From DATARH01 sp036489765 (GTDB taxonomy: Bacteria > Pseudomonadota > Alphaproteobacteria > ATCC43930 > CGMCC-115725), in the NCBI GenBank assembly GCA_036489765.1, contig DASXFE010000078.1, positions 71,057 to 135,056 on the forward strand: 64,000 bases of DNA, read 5' to 3'. A model generated the notes under the pieces. The model saw only the letters and a program-made list of their open reading frames with translations. It ran no database searches and was not told the origin of the DNA. A program made the position numbers and the translations under genes. Below are positions 33,336-41,500 of this stretch, piece after piece. Every line of letters begins with the position of its first letter. The stretch's first letter is position 1.

Positions 33336-35059
33336 TGCCCGACTCGGCGCGACTCCCGTTGCCCCGGCTCGCCGAGCGCCCGGCGCGGCCGAATGACATC
33401 GCCGGCCGTGACGTCATGCTGGCAAAGATCCTCGCCGTCGCGCTCGACGTGCTCGATGCCGACCAGGCCGCGATCTATCTCCACGATCCGCGACGGGGCG
33501 AGCTCTACACCAGCCATGCCGAGGCGCTCGGTGTGCGCGAACTGCGCATCGACGCCGCGAGCGGGGCACCGGGGCTCGCCTTCCGCACCGCGCGGATCGT
33601 CAACATCGCCGACGCCTATCACGACCTGCATTTCGACCGGTGGCTGGACGCGATGACCGGCTATCGCACCGATACGGTCCTCTGCGCGCCGATTTTCGGC
33701 AGCGACGGCGCCTGCGTCGGGGTGGTCGAGCTGCTCAATAAAAAGCACGGCACCTTCAGCACTCCCGACGAGCGGCGCCTCGCCGGGCTCGCCTCGCAAA
33801 TGGGGGTTGCGGTCGATTACGCGGGGCTGTTCGACGAGATCATGACGATCAAGTCGCACAACGAGAGCATGCTGCGCAGCCTGACCAACGGCGTCATCAC
33901 CGTCGACCTCGTCGGGGTCGTCTCCTACTTGAACCCGGCCGCGGGCCGCATCCTGCATCTCGACGCGGACGCTTCGATCGGCCGCCCGCTCGCCGAGATT
34001 TTCGAGGACTTCAACGCCTGGGTGATCGAGGCGATCGGCGAGGCGACCGCGTCCGGCGAAGAGAAATCGCTGCCGAACAGCGAATTCTTCATTGCCGCCG
34101 CCGACGATTGGATCGCCGCCAACCTCGCGGTGATCCCGCTGCGCGACGACACGCAGCACACCGCGCTCGGCGCGATGCTCGTCATCGAGGACGTGCAGCG
34201 GGAAAAAGAGCTGCGGCGAACGATGTCGCGCTATCTGTCGAACGACGTCATCGACCGGCTGATGGTCCGGGGCGATGACGGGCTCGGCGGCAGCGCCCAC
34301 GAGGTGACGATCCTCTTCTCCGACATCCGCGGCTTCACGCCGCTGACCGAGCGGCTCGGCGCGAGCGAAACCGTGTCGATGCTGAACGAGTATTTCTCGT
34401 TCATGGAAGACGTCGTCACCAACCGCAGCGGCATGATCGACAAGTATATCGGCGACGCGATCATGGCCTTGTTCGGGTCGCCCTTTCCCGGCCCGCTCGA
34501 CGCCGCCAACGCGGTGCAGGCGGCGGGCGAGATGTTCCAGGTGTTGCAGATCCTCAACACCCGCCGCACGGCGGAGGGGAAGGGCGTCATCCACATCGGG
34601 GTCGGGATCGGCACCGGCACGGTCATCACCGGCAATATCGGCTCGCCGAAACGGATGGACTTCACCGTGATCGGCGACCCGGTCAACCTCGCCTCGCGCA
34701 TCGAAGCCGCGACCAAGCTCTTCGGCGCCGACATCCTCGTCTGCGGCACCACATGGGGCCGTCTCACCGACCCGCCGCGGGCGCGCCGCCTCGCCGTCGT
34801 CCGTCTGCGCGGCCAGACGCGGCCGACCGATCTGTGGGAGGTGCTGGGGCATCGTCCGGACGTCAGCGACGCGGCGATCGCCGGCTATACAAGGGGGCTC
34901 GACGCCTATACGGCGGGGCGCTGGACGGAGGCGATGCAGCATTTCGAAGCCGTCCTCGCCGAACGCGACGACAAACCCGCCAAGCTGATGATCGACCGCT
35001 GTCGTCGCTTGGTGGCGTCGGCCCCGGTCGATTGGGACAGCGTTCTCGACCTCGAATAG
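33335..35059 (+). CDS. GAF-PAS class III adenylate cyclase
   Basis: A 574-residue soluble protein. A GAF domain (about 20-165; HDPRRGELYTSHAEALGVRE, TVLCAPIFGSDGACVGVVELLN) is followed by a PAS domain (about 185-300; SLTNGVITVDLVGVVSYLNPAAGRIL) and a class III cyclase domain (about 320-500). Metal-binding Asp330 (FSDIRGF) and Asp374 (YIGDAIMAL) are present. Lys370 and Asp442 (MDFTVIGD) are the residues that favour ATP over GTP, so cAMP is the predicted product. It is the last gene of the che operon, with an overlapping start, and abuts the convergent pseI stop. Confidence 0.9.
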   Translation: MPDSARLPLPRLAERPARPNDIAGRDVMLAKILAVALDVLDADQAAIYLHDPRRGELYTSHAEALGVRELRIDAASGAPGLAFRTARIVNIADAYHDLHFDRWLDAMTGYRTDTVLCAPIFGSDGACVGVVELLNKKHGTFSTPDERRLAGLASQMGVAVDYAGLFDEIMTIKSHNESMLRSLTNGVITVDLVGVVSYLNPAAGRILHLDADASIGRPLAEIFEDFNAWVIEAIGEATASGEEKSLPNSEFFIAAADDWIAANLAVIPLRDDTQHTALGAMLVIEDVQREKELRRTMSRYLSNDVIDRLMVRGDDGLGGSAHEVTILFSDIRGFTPLTERLGASETVSMLNEYFSFMEDVVTNRSGMIDKYIGDAIMALFGSPFPGPLDAANAVQAAGEMFQVLQILNTRRTAEGKGVIHIGVGIGTGTVITGNIGSPKRMDFTVIGDPVNLASRIEAATKLFGADILVCGTTWGRLTDPPRARRLAVVRLRGQTRPTDLWEVLGHRPDVSDAAIAGYTRGLDAYTAGRWTEAMQHFEAVLAERDDKPAKLMIDRCRRLVASAPVDWDSVLDLE

Positions 35060-36109
35060 CTATTCGATCGCGTCCCAGGTCACCGGTGTGCCGCGGGTGA
35101 CCGGGCGGGCGGCGCGCTTGCCGAGCACCGTGTCGAGAAACTTCGGTGCCAATCCGTAGCCCGGGCGGATCGAGCGGACGTGCTCCGGGCCGATCGCTTC
35201 GCCGGCGGCGAGATCGGCGACAAAATAGAGCGAGCGCCGGAACTGGATATTCCCCGCCTCGCTGCCCTTGAGATCGTAGTGCACTCGCCCGAGCGCCGCG
35301 TAGGCTGCGCGGCAGTCACGGGCGAGGGCGGCGAACTCGCTCGGCTCCAGCGAAAATCCCGAATCGGGGCCGCCATCGGTGCGGGCGAGGGTCAGGTGCT
35401 TTTCGATCAGCACCGCGCCGAGCCCGATCGCCGCAACCGCGACGGCGGTGCCGAGCGTATGGTCCGAGAGACCGGTCGGCACCGAAAAGGTCTCGGCGAG
35501 ATGCGGGAGCGTCAGCAGGTTCGTGTCCTCGTCCGGTGCGGGGTAGGACGAGACGCAGTGCAACACCACGAACTCTCGGCAGCCGGCGTCCCGGGCGGCG
35601 GCGACAGCCTCGCCGATCTCGTCGAGATTGGCCATCCCGGTCGACATGATCAGCGGCTTGCCCGTCGATGCCGCCCGTCGGATCAAGGGTAGATCCACGA
35701 GTTCGAACGAGGCGATCTTGTAGGCCGGGCAGTCGAGGGTCTCGAGAAAATCGACCGCGCTGTCGTCGAAGGGAGCGGAGAAGGCGAGCATGCCGTGGCC
35801 GCGGGCGCGAGCGAACATCGCCGCGTGCCACTCCCAGGGTGTGTGTGCCTCCTCGTAGAGGTCGTGCAGGGTCCGCCCGTCCCAGGGGCCGCCGGCTATA
35901 CGAAATTCGGCGCCGGGATGGTCGATCGTGATCGTGTCGGCGGTATAGGTCTGCATCTTCACGGCATCGGCGCCGGCTTCCTTCGCGGCGTCGATCAGCG
36001 CGAGTGCCCGGTCGAGGGAGCCGTTGTGGTTGCCCGACAGCTCCGCGACGATCAGCGGCGGTTGCCTCCGCCCGACGCGGCGCCCGGCGATCGCGATTTC
36101 CGTACTCAT
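35060..36109 (-). CDS. pseI: Pseudaminic acid synthase
   Basis: A 349-residue NeuB-family synthase. VAELSGNHNGSLDRALALIDAAKEAGADAVKMQTY at the start, FSAPFDDSAVDFLE and YKIASFELVDLPLI in the barrel, and STGMANLDEI match PseI. A C-terminal antifreeze-like SAF domain (RSLYFVADLAAGEAIGPEHVRSIRPGYGLAP) is present. It condenses the altrose-type hexose with phosphoenolpyruvate to give pseudaminic acid. It is the last gene of the leftward pse operon and overlaps pseG/pseH by 4 bases. SNHNGS versus SGNHNG variants separate NeuB and PseI; this matches PseI-like proteins. Confidence 0.9.
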   Translation of the reverse strand: MSTEIAIAGRRVGRRQPPLIVAELSGNHNGSLDRALALIDAAKEAGADAVKMQTYTADTITIDHPGAEFRIAGGPWDGRTLHDLYEEAHTPWEWHAAMFARARGHGMLAFSAPFDDSAVDFLETLDCPAYKIASFELVDLPLIRRAASTGKPLIMSTGMANLDEIGEAVAAARDAGCREFVVLHCVSSYPAPDEDTNLLTLPHLAETFSVPTGLSDHTLGTAVAVAAIGLGAVLIEKHLTLARTDGGPDSGFSLEPSEFAALARDCRAAYAALGRVHYDLKGSEAGNIQFRRSLYFVADLAAGEAIGPEHVRSIRPGYGLAPKFLDTVLGKRAARPVTRGTPVTWDAIE

Positions 36110-37632
36110 CCCCTCCCGATCCTGGCCGTGTAGATGCCGACCCCCAGTGCGCCATCATGTGAGGTCCTGCGAAACCCGCAACCGCGAAAGAGCCGCTGCG
36201 AGGCGACGTTGTCGTCGCGGATTTCGGCGATAAGACGGCCGGATACGATCTCGCGGCAGGCGGCGCGCAGCACCGCATGCCCGACGCCGCGCCCGCGCCA
36301 ATCCGGGCTGACCGTGATCGAAACCCGCCGCGCCCCGTCATCAAGACGATCCAACCGGACCGTGCCCACGGCCTCCGCCTCGATCGAACCGACCAGCAGG
36401 CGGACATCAGGATCGCGCAGCGTAGCGGCGAGCCAGGTCTTGTGGTCGGAAAGGGTCACCGTCTCGTTGTGCAGGCTGTTTAGCCGGGTGATCGGATCGT
36501 TGCGCCAGGCGAGGAGGCGCTCCGCATCATCTTCGGTCGCTCGGCGGAGCGAGATCAGCCGGGCGCGCATCGCGTTCGCGACGCGATGCGCGCCCTTCCC
36601 GTCGACAAACCGCGCGGCGATGCGACTCATGCGGGCGAGCGCCGCGGGGTCGCGGCGCAAGGCCTCGATCGCGTGTGCGACAAGGGCGGCATCCACCTCG
36701 TCCGCGCGGCCGAGCAAGCGGGCGAGGCCGCGCCGCGCCAGTTCCTGCGCCACGCCTTCCTGATTGGCCGCGAGCGTCACGATCACCGCCGGCAGGCCGA
36801 GGCAGGCGCGTTCCCAGCTCGAAATGCCGGCCGCGCCGATCGCGAGGTCGGCCGCGGCAAGTAGATCGGCCATGTTCTCGACATTGGCATGGACCCGGAA
36901 CCGCTCGTCGCCGCGACAGGCGGCGGCGATCGCGTCGCGTTGGCCGCTTTCGCCGCCGATCACAATGTCGGCGCGCATGGGCGGATTAAGTCGCTTCAGC
37001 CCTTCGATCCCGATCGCTGTGAAATTGGCCGGGTCGCTGCCTCCGAGTGTGACGAGCACGCGATCGACTGTCCGGCGCTGCCGGATGCCGCCTTTGCGGC
37101 GCTCCTCGAATTGGCCTCGGAGCAGCGCGTGGCGTGGCCCGAGCAGGGTCTCGCAATGCCCGGGGACCAGCCCTCGGTAGCGCCCGCGGGGCCCCGGAAA
37201 GAGGTTCTGGTCGACGAGGATGGCGCACACGTGACGGCGGTCGGCCAAGTCGTCGATGACCAGGGTATGGGAGACGGCCGGCGCAACCCGCTCTTCCCAG
37301 CGGTGGTCGATCGCAAAGTGATCGACCACGAGCCAATCGGCGTCGGCGGTGAGGGCTGCTTTGGTCGCGTCGGCATCGTCTTCCCACGGGGCGTTGAGCC
37401 AGGCGGCATGCGTCGTGTCGCCGGGCCGTGGGGCAAACGGCGCGGCGGGCTTGAGCGGGATGACCACATGGCCGTGACGGTCGGCTTGGGCGCGCAGGGC
37501 TTCCGGAAGGTTGCGGGAGACCAGGAAGCAACGATCGCCGCCCACGGCAAGGGTATCGGCGAGGGCGAGGCAGCGGAAGAAATGGCCCGAGCCGATCTCG
37601 TGTCCGGCATCGACCCGGAAGGCTACGCGCAT
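36106..37632 (-). CDS. pseGH: Fused PseG-PseH (UDP-sugar hydrolase plus N-acetyltransferase)
   Basis: A 508-residue two-domain enzyme. Residues 1-335 are PseG, a GT-B-fold hydrolase that removes UDP: MRVAFRVDAGHEIGSGHFFRCLALAD at the N-terminus, VTLGGSDPANF near residue 195 and GAAGISSWERACLGLP near residue 270. Residues from about 345 are a GNAT acetyltransferase (LRRATEDDAERLLAWRNDP, VSITVSPDWRGRGVGHAVL), matching PseH, which N-acetylates the 4-amino group. These are separate genes in the classical Campylobacter and Helicobacter pathway. The start overlaps pseF by 10 bases. Confidence 0.9.
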   Translation of the reverse strand: MRVAFRVDAGHEIGSGHFFRCLALADTLAVGGDRCFLVSRNLPEALRAQADRHGHVVIPLKPAAPFAPRPGDTTHAAWLNAPWEDDADATKAALTADADWLVVDHFAIDHRWEERVAPAVSHTLVIDDLADRRHVCAILVDQNLFPGPRGRYRGLVPGHCETLLGPRHALLRGQFEERRKGGIRQRRTVDRVLVTLGGSDPANFTAIGIEGLKRLNPPMRADIVIGGESGQRDAIAAACRGDERFRVHANVENMADLLAAADLAIGAAGISSWERACLGLPAVIVTLAANQEGVAQELARRGLARLLGRADEVDAALVAHAIEALRRDPAALARMSRIAARFVDGKGAHRVANAMRARLISLRRATEDDAERLLAWRNDPITRLNSLHNETVTLSDHKTWLAATLRDPDVRLLVGSIEAEAVGTVRLDRLDDGARRVSITVSPDWRGRGVGHAVLRAACREIVSGRLIAEIRDDNVASQRLFRGCGFRRTSHDGALGVGIYTARIGRG

Positions 37633-38333
37633 GCGTCGAGGAGCCCCGCGGCGCGCAACGTCTGATAGACCAGTTCGGCGCGGACCCAGTCCTCTTCCGT
37701 GTCGATGTCGTGCACGAGATAGCGCGGCAGGATCACCGGCACCGATTCCGGCGAAAACAGCACCCGCCCGTCGCGAAACGCCGCGGTCCGCCCCCAATAG
37801 AATTGGCCGGCGTCGTGGTAGGCCGGTTCGAGGTCCTGCGAGCGCGTGTCCCGGTGCTCCGGCGCGAAGGCATCGAGCGCGCCGTCGGGGCGGATCCGCA
37901 GGGCGCGCTGGATCGGGAATTCGAACGCGGTTACGGAGAAGGCGAAAGAGCGGCCGCTGTCGACAAGCTTTGCCAAGCCATAGCGCAGATCGGCGGCTCG
38001 CAGAAACGGGGCGGTGGCATAGATGCAGCAGGCGAAATCGATATCGCGGCCGTTTTCGGCGAGCCAGCCGAGCGCGTGTTGGATCACCGCAATCGTCGTG
38101 GCGTGATCGCCGGCGAGGTCGGGCGGGCGGCGAAAGGGTATGGCGGCGCGATAGCTTTGGGCCACCTCGGCGATCTCGTCATCATCAGTCGAGACGATGA
38201 CCTCGTCGAACAGGCCGCTCGCCCGCGCGGTCTCGATCGAATGGGCGATGACCGGCCGGCCGGCGAAGGGGCGGATGTTCTTGCGCGGAACCCGCTTACT
38301 GCCGCCGCGCGCCGGGATGATCGCGACGCGCAT
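37623..38333 (-). CDS. pseF: CMP-pseudaminic acid cytidylyltransferase
   Basis: A 236-residue nucleotidyltransferase. IIPARGGSKRVPRKNIRPFAGRPVIAHSIE is the conserved N-terminus, with VIVSTDDDEIAEVAQ and DFACCIYATAPFL further on. It activates pseudaminic acid with CTP to CMP-Pse. NeuA-type sialic acid enzymes are close relatives, but the operon context with pseB, C, G/H and I assigns it to pseudaminate. It starts by ATGA overlap with pseC and overlaps pseG/pseH. Confidence 0.92.
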   Translation of the reverse strand: MRVAIIPARGGSKRVPRKNIRPFAGRPVIAHSIETARASGLFDEVIVSTDDDEIAEVAQSYRAAIPFRRPPDLAGDHATTIAVIQHALGWLAENGRDIDFACCIYATAPFLRAADLRYGLAKLVDSGRSFAFSVTAFEFPIQRALRIRPDGALDAFAPEHRDTRSQDLEPAYHDAGQFYWGRTAAFRDGRVLFSPESVPVILPRYLVHDIDTEEDWVRAELVYQTLRAAGLLDACA

Positions 38334-39490
38334 CAGCCCGCGTCGGCGCCTTCCAGCGCCGCGGCGAGCACTTCGACGACCTGGTCCTGCTCGGAGTTGG
38401 TCAGCGCGGGGAACATCGGCAGCGTAAACGAGCGCGCGTAATAGGCTTCTGCCACCGGAAACTGGCCGGCGCGGAAGCCGAGCCGCTCGTAGTAAGGCTG
38501 GCGGTGAACCGGGATGTAGAGCACCTGGACGCCGATGCCGCCCCCGCGCAGACGGTCGAATACCTGCCGCCGCGTCCCGGCCGGGACCTGGATCACGTAC
38601 AGATGCCATGACGATCGCGTGTCCGGGTGCTGCCACGGCGCCACGACCGGCAGGTTCGACAGCAGCGTGTCGTAGCGCGCCGCGAGCTCACGCCGGCGGG
38701 CGAGAAATTCCGAGAGTTTCGCTACCTGCGCCTCGCCGAGCGCCGCCTGGATGTCGGTCATGCGGTAGTTGAAGCCGAGCTCGATCTGGCGGTAGTCCCA
38801 ATCGCCGTCGAGCGGCCGGTCGCACAGCGCGGGGTCCTTGGTGATGCCGTGGCTGCGCAGCCGGCGCAGCCGGTCGGCGAGCCCGGCATCGCGCGTCAAG
38901 CACATCCCGCCCTCGCCGGTCGTGACGATCTTGACCGGATGAAAGCTGAACACGGCAATGTCGGCGTAGCGGCAATTCCCGACCGGCTCGCCCTCGTATT
39001 CGGCGCCGACAGCATGCGAGGCGTCTTCGATGACCCTGAACCCGTAACGGGCGGCGAGCGCGGCGATTCGGTCCATCTCGCAGCTCTGCCCGGCGAAATG
39101 CACCGGCACGACGATCTTCGGCAGCCTGTCGCGCGGTGTCGCCGCCAGTTTTGCCTCGAGGGCGTCGACATCCATGTTGTAGCTGCGGGGGTCGATATCG
39201 ACGAAATCGACCGCGGCGCCGCAGTAGATTCCGGCATTGGCCGAGGCGACAAAGGTGTTGGGTACCGTCCACAGCCGGTCGCCGGGACCGAGACCGAGCG
39301 CGACGCAGGCGATGTGAAGCGCCGAGGTCGCATTGGTGACGGCGACCGCATGGGGGGCGCCGACCGTTGCGGCGAGCGCCTTTTCAAAGCTCGGCACCGC
39401 CTCGCCCTGGGTCAACATCGGCGAGCGGAGGACCCGCACCACCGCGTCGATGTCGCTGTCGTCGATCGACTGGCGGCCGTAGGGGATCAC
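38333..39490 (-). CDS. pseC: UDP-4-amino-4,6-dideoxy-N-acetyl-beta-L-altrosamine transaminase
   Basis: A 385-residue DegT-family PLP enzyme. IPYGRQSIDDSDIDAVVRVLRS opens the protein; VIEDASHAVGAEYEG holds the PLP-pyridine Asp, and FSFHPVKIVTTGEGG carries the Schiff-base Lys. RSHGITKDP follows and is typical of PseC. It transaminates the 4-keto product of PseB. The start is GTG, overlapping the pseB stop as GTGA, and the 3' end overlaps pseF. Confidence 0.93.
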   Translation of the reverse strand: MIPYGRQSIDDSDIDAVVRVLRSPMLTQGEAVPSFEKALAATVGAPHAVAVTNATSALHIACVALGLGPGDRLWTVPNTFVASANAGIYCGAAVDFVDIDPRSYNMDVDALEAKLAATPRDRLPKIVVPVHFAGQSCEMDRIAALAARYGFRVIEDASHAVGAEYEGEPVGNCRYADIAVFSFHPVKIVTTGEGGMCLTRDAGLADRLRRLRSHGITKDPALCDRPLDGDWDYRQIELGFNYRMTDIQAALGEAQVAKLSEFLARRRELAARYDTLLSNLPVVAPWQHPDTRSSWHLYVIQVPAGTRRQVFDRLRGGGIGVQVLYIPVHRQPYYERLGFRAGQFPVAEAYYARSFTLPMFPALTNSEQDQVVEVLAAALEGADAG

Positions 39491-40494
39491 GATCCGATCA
39501 CCTGACGGATTTCCGGCACGCCCAGGAAATGCGGGTTGTGGCCGGAATGGTATTCGAACCCGTCGGCGACGCGGGTCCCGTGCTCGCCGCGCCCGTTGCG
39601 GGTGTAGTTGATCGCCTCATCGAAAAAGACGATCCCCGGGTGTATGACGAAGTGATCGGGATACTCGATCGTCAGGTGCGCCTCGTCGCCCGGGCACATG
39701 ATCTCGTGCAGTTTCTCGCCAGGGCGGATGCCGATGATATGGGTCGGCGTGTCCGGCGCCAGCGCCTCGGCCAGATCGACGATGCGGATCGAGGGGATTT
39801 TTGGGACGAAGATCTCGCCGCCCTGCATCCGCGCGAAATTGGCGAGGACGAAGGCGATGCCCTGCTGCAGCGAAATCCAGAACCGGGTCATGCGCGGGTC
39901 GGTGATCGGCAATGACGCCGCGCCGCCCTTCAGCAGCCCACGGAAATACGGCAGCACCGAACCGCGCGAGCCGACGACGTTGCCATAGCGGGTGACTGCA
40001 AACCGCGTGCGGCGCCCGCCTGCGAAATTGTTCGCGGCAACGAAGAGCTTGTCCGAGCAGAGCTTCGTGGCGCCGTAAAGGTTGATCGGGTGCGCCGCCT
40101 TGTCAGTCGACAGGGCAACGACCTTGTGCACCCCGTTCGCGAGCGCGGCGTGGATCACGTTTTCGGCGCCGTTGACGTTTGTCTTGATGAACTCCATCGG
40201 GTTGTATTCGGCCGCCGGCACCTGTTTGAGCGCAGCGGCGTGGATCACGAAGTCGATCCCTTGCATGGCCGCCGTCATCCGGTCGCGGTCGCGCACGTCG
40301 CCGATGAAATAGCGCAGCCGCTTATCGGCCAGCTCTTGCTGCATCTCGAACTGTTTCAGCTCGTCGCGCGAATAGATGACGAGCCGGGAAAACTCGATGC
40401 CGTCATCGAGCAGCGTCCTGACAAAGGCGCGCCCGAAAGAGCCCGTTCCGCCGGTGACAAAAAGCGACGCGCCCTTGAGCTCGCTAAAACTCAT
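39487..40494 (-). CDS. pseB: UDP-N-acetylglucosamine 4,6-dehydratase (inverting)
   Basis: A 335-residue extended SDR. FVTGGTGSFGRAFVRTLL near residue 11 binds NADP, FVIHAAALKQVPAAEYNPME and STDKAAHPINLYGATKL contain the active-site region with catalytic Asp-Lys and YxxxK. This is the first step of CMP-pseudaminic acid synthesis. ATG 40494 is chosen over an in-frame upstream start at 40536 because AGGA is correctly spaced. It is the promoter-proximal gene of the pse operon and is divergent from the methyltransferase gene at 40616; the 121-base gap should hold both promoters. Confidence 0.93.
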   Translation of the reverse strand: MSFSELKGASLFVTGGTGSFGRAFVRTLLDDGIEFSRLVIYSRDELKQFEMQQELADKRLRYFIGDVRDRDRMTAAMQGIDFVIHAAALKQVPAAEYNPMEFIKTNVNGAENVIHAALANGVHKVVALSTDKAAHPINLYGATKLCSDKLFVAANNFAGGRRTRFAVTRYGNVVGSRGSVLPYFRGLLKGGAASLPITDPRMTRFWISLQQGIAFVLANFARMQGGEIFVPKIPSIRIVDLAEALAPDTPTHIIGIRPGEKLHEIMCPGDEAHLTIEYPDHFVIHPGIVFFDEAINYTRNGRGEHGTRVADGFEYHSGHNPHFLGVPEIRQVIGS

Positions 40495-40615
40495 CTTCTG
40501 TCCTGTGCCGCTTTCCCCGCCCCGGCTGATGGACAAGGCCGGGGCCTTAAGCTATCGGATCGCGCCGGCCGTTTCGACGCTCTTGCGCGGGGCCGATCGA
40601 AGGGGACCCGATTTC

Positions 40616-41500
40616 ATGCAACTCTCGCGGTTCAAGACCGGTGCCTGGCAGGGGCGTGACCGTGCCGAGCAATACCACCGCGGCACACTCGGAGCCCCCG
40701 AAATCTTTCAGCGCCTCAGGCACGACGTTTACATCCGCTATATCCAGCGCCACGCCGCCCCGGGCGCGCGGATTCTCGATCTCGGCTGCGGTACCGGGCT
40801 GATCGCGATCGCCTTGCACGATCTTGGCTACAAGGTCGTCGCCTGCGATGTCAGCGCCGGGATGCTGGAAAAACTGGCCGACGACAAGGGCGACCGCGAC
40901 ATTGAGCTGCGCCGCGGCGACGGCTTTGCCATCCCCGCCGCGGATCGCGAGTTCGACATGGTCGTCTCGCGCATGTTCATCCAGCATTTCCCCGACTGGC
41001 CGCAGATTCTGGCCGAAAAGGCCCGGGTGACGCGGCCGGGCGGGATCGTGCTGTTCGATTTCGGCAATCGCGAGCACCTCGCCGCCTGCGACCCGGATCT
41101 CGGCGTCGCCGACGATTTTCCCTATGCGAACAGCGAAAAGAACCCCGGCAAATTCTATGCCGTCGCCGATGAGGCGGAGATGCGCGACCGGGCCGCGGCA
41201 TGCGGGCTCGATGTCGTCCAAATCGCGCCGCACGGGCTGCTGCTCTATAACGGATTCTTGTGGAAGAAGCTCGGCGGCGACGGTGTCCGCGAGTTCAACG
41301 CCCGGCTCGACAGCATCCTCGCTAGCCCTGAGGCGAGCGCGTTGTTGCTGATGATCGAAGAAACCTTGGTGCCGCTCCTGCCCAAATCCGCGTGCTACGG
41401 CAACATCACCGTGCTGCGTCGCGGCGGCGGGCGGATCGAACCGCCACAACCCGCTCAGCGGGGCATGTTTTCCTGGCTCCGCGGCGCCGGCTTAAAGTGA
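40616..41500 (+). CDS. Class I SAM-dependent methyltransferase
   Basis: A 294-residue protein with the canonical methyltransferase motif I ILDLGCGTGLIAIAL near residue 50, motif II VVACDVSAGMLEKL and post-motif III ARVTRPGGIVLFDFGNRE. The start at 40616 has AAGGGGA upstream. It is divergent from pseB, and its last 46 bases overlap the 3' end of the convergent large gene. A role in modifying a glycan or lipid is possible given the location, but the substrate is not evident. Confidence 0.85.
   Translation: MQLSRFKTGAWQGRDRAEQYHRGTLGAPEIFQRLRHDVYIRYIQRHAAPGARILDLGCGTGLIAIALHDLGYKVVACDVSAGMLEKLADDKGDRDIELRRGDGFAIPAADREFDMVVSRMFIQHFPDWPQILAEKARVTRPGGIVLFDFGNREHLAACDPDLGVADDFPYANSEKNPGKFYAVADEAEMRDRAAACGLDVVQIAPHGLLLYNGFLWKKLGGDGVREFNARLDSILASPEASALLLMIEETLVPLLPKSACYGNITVLRRGGGRIEPPQPAQRGMFSWLRGAGLK

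Noticed and set aside
35060..36109. Sialic acid (Neu5Ac) synthesis in place of pseudaminic acid
   Set aside because: The operon has pseB, pseC and pseG/pseH-type genes and no NeuC-type epimerase, which fits pseudaminate.
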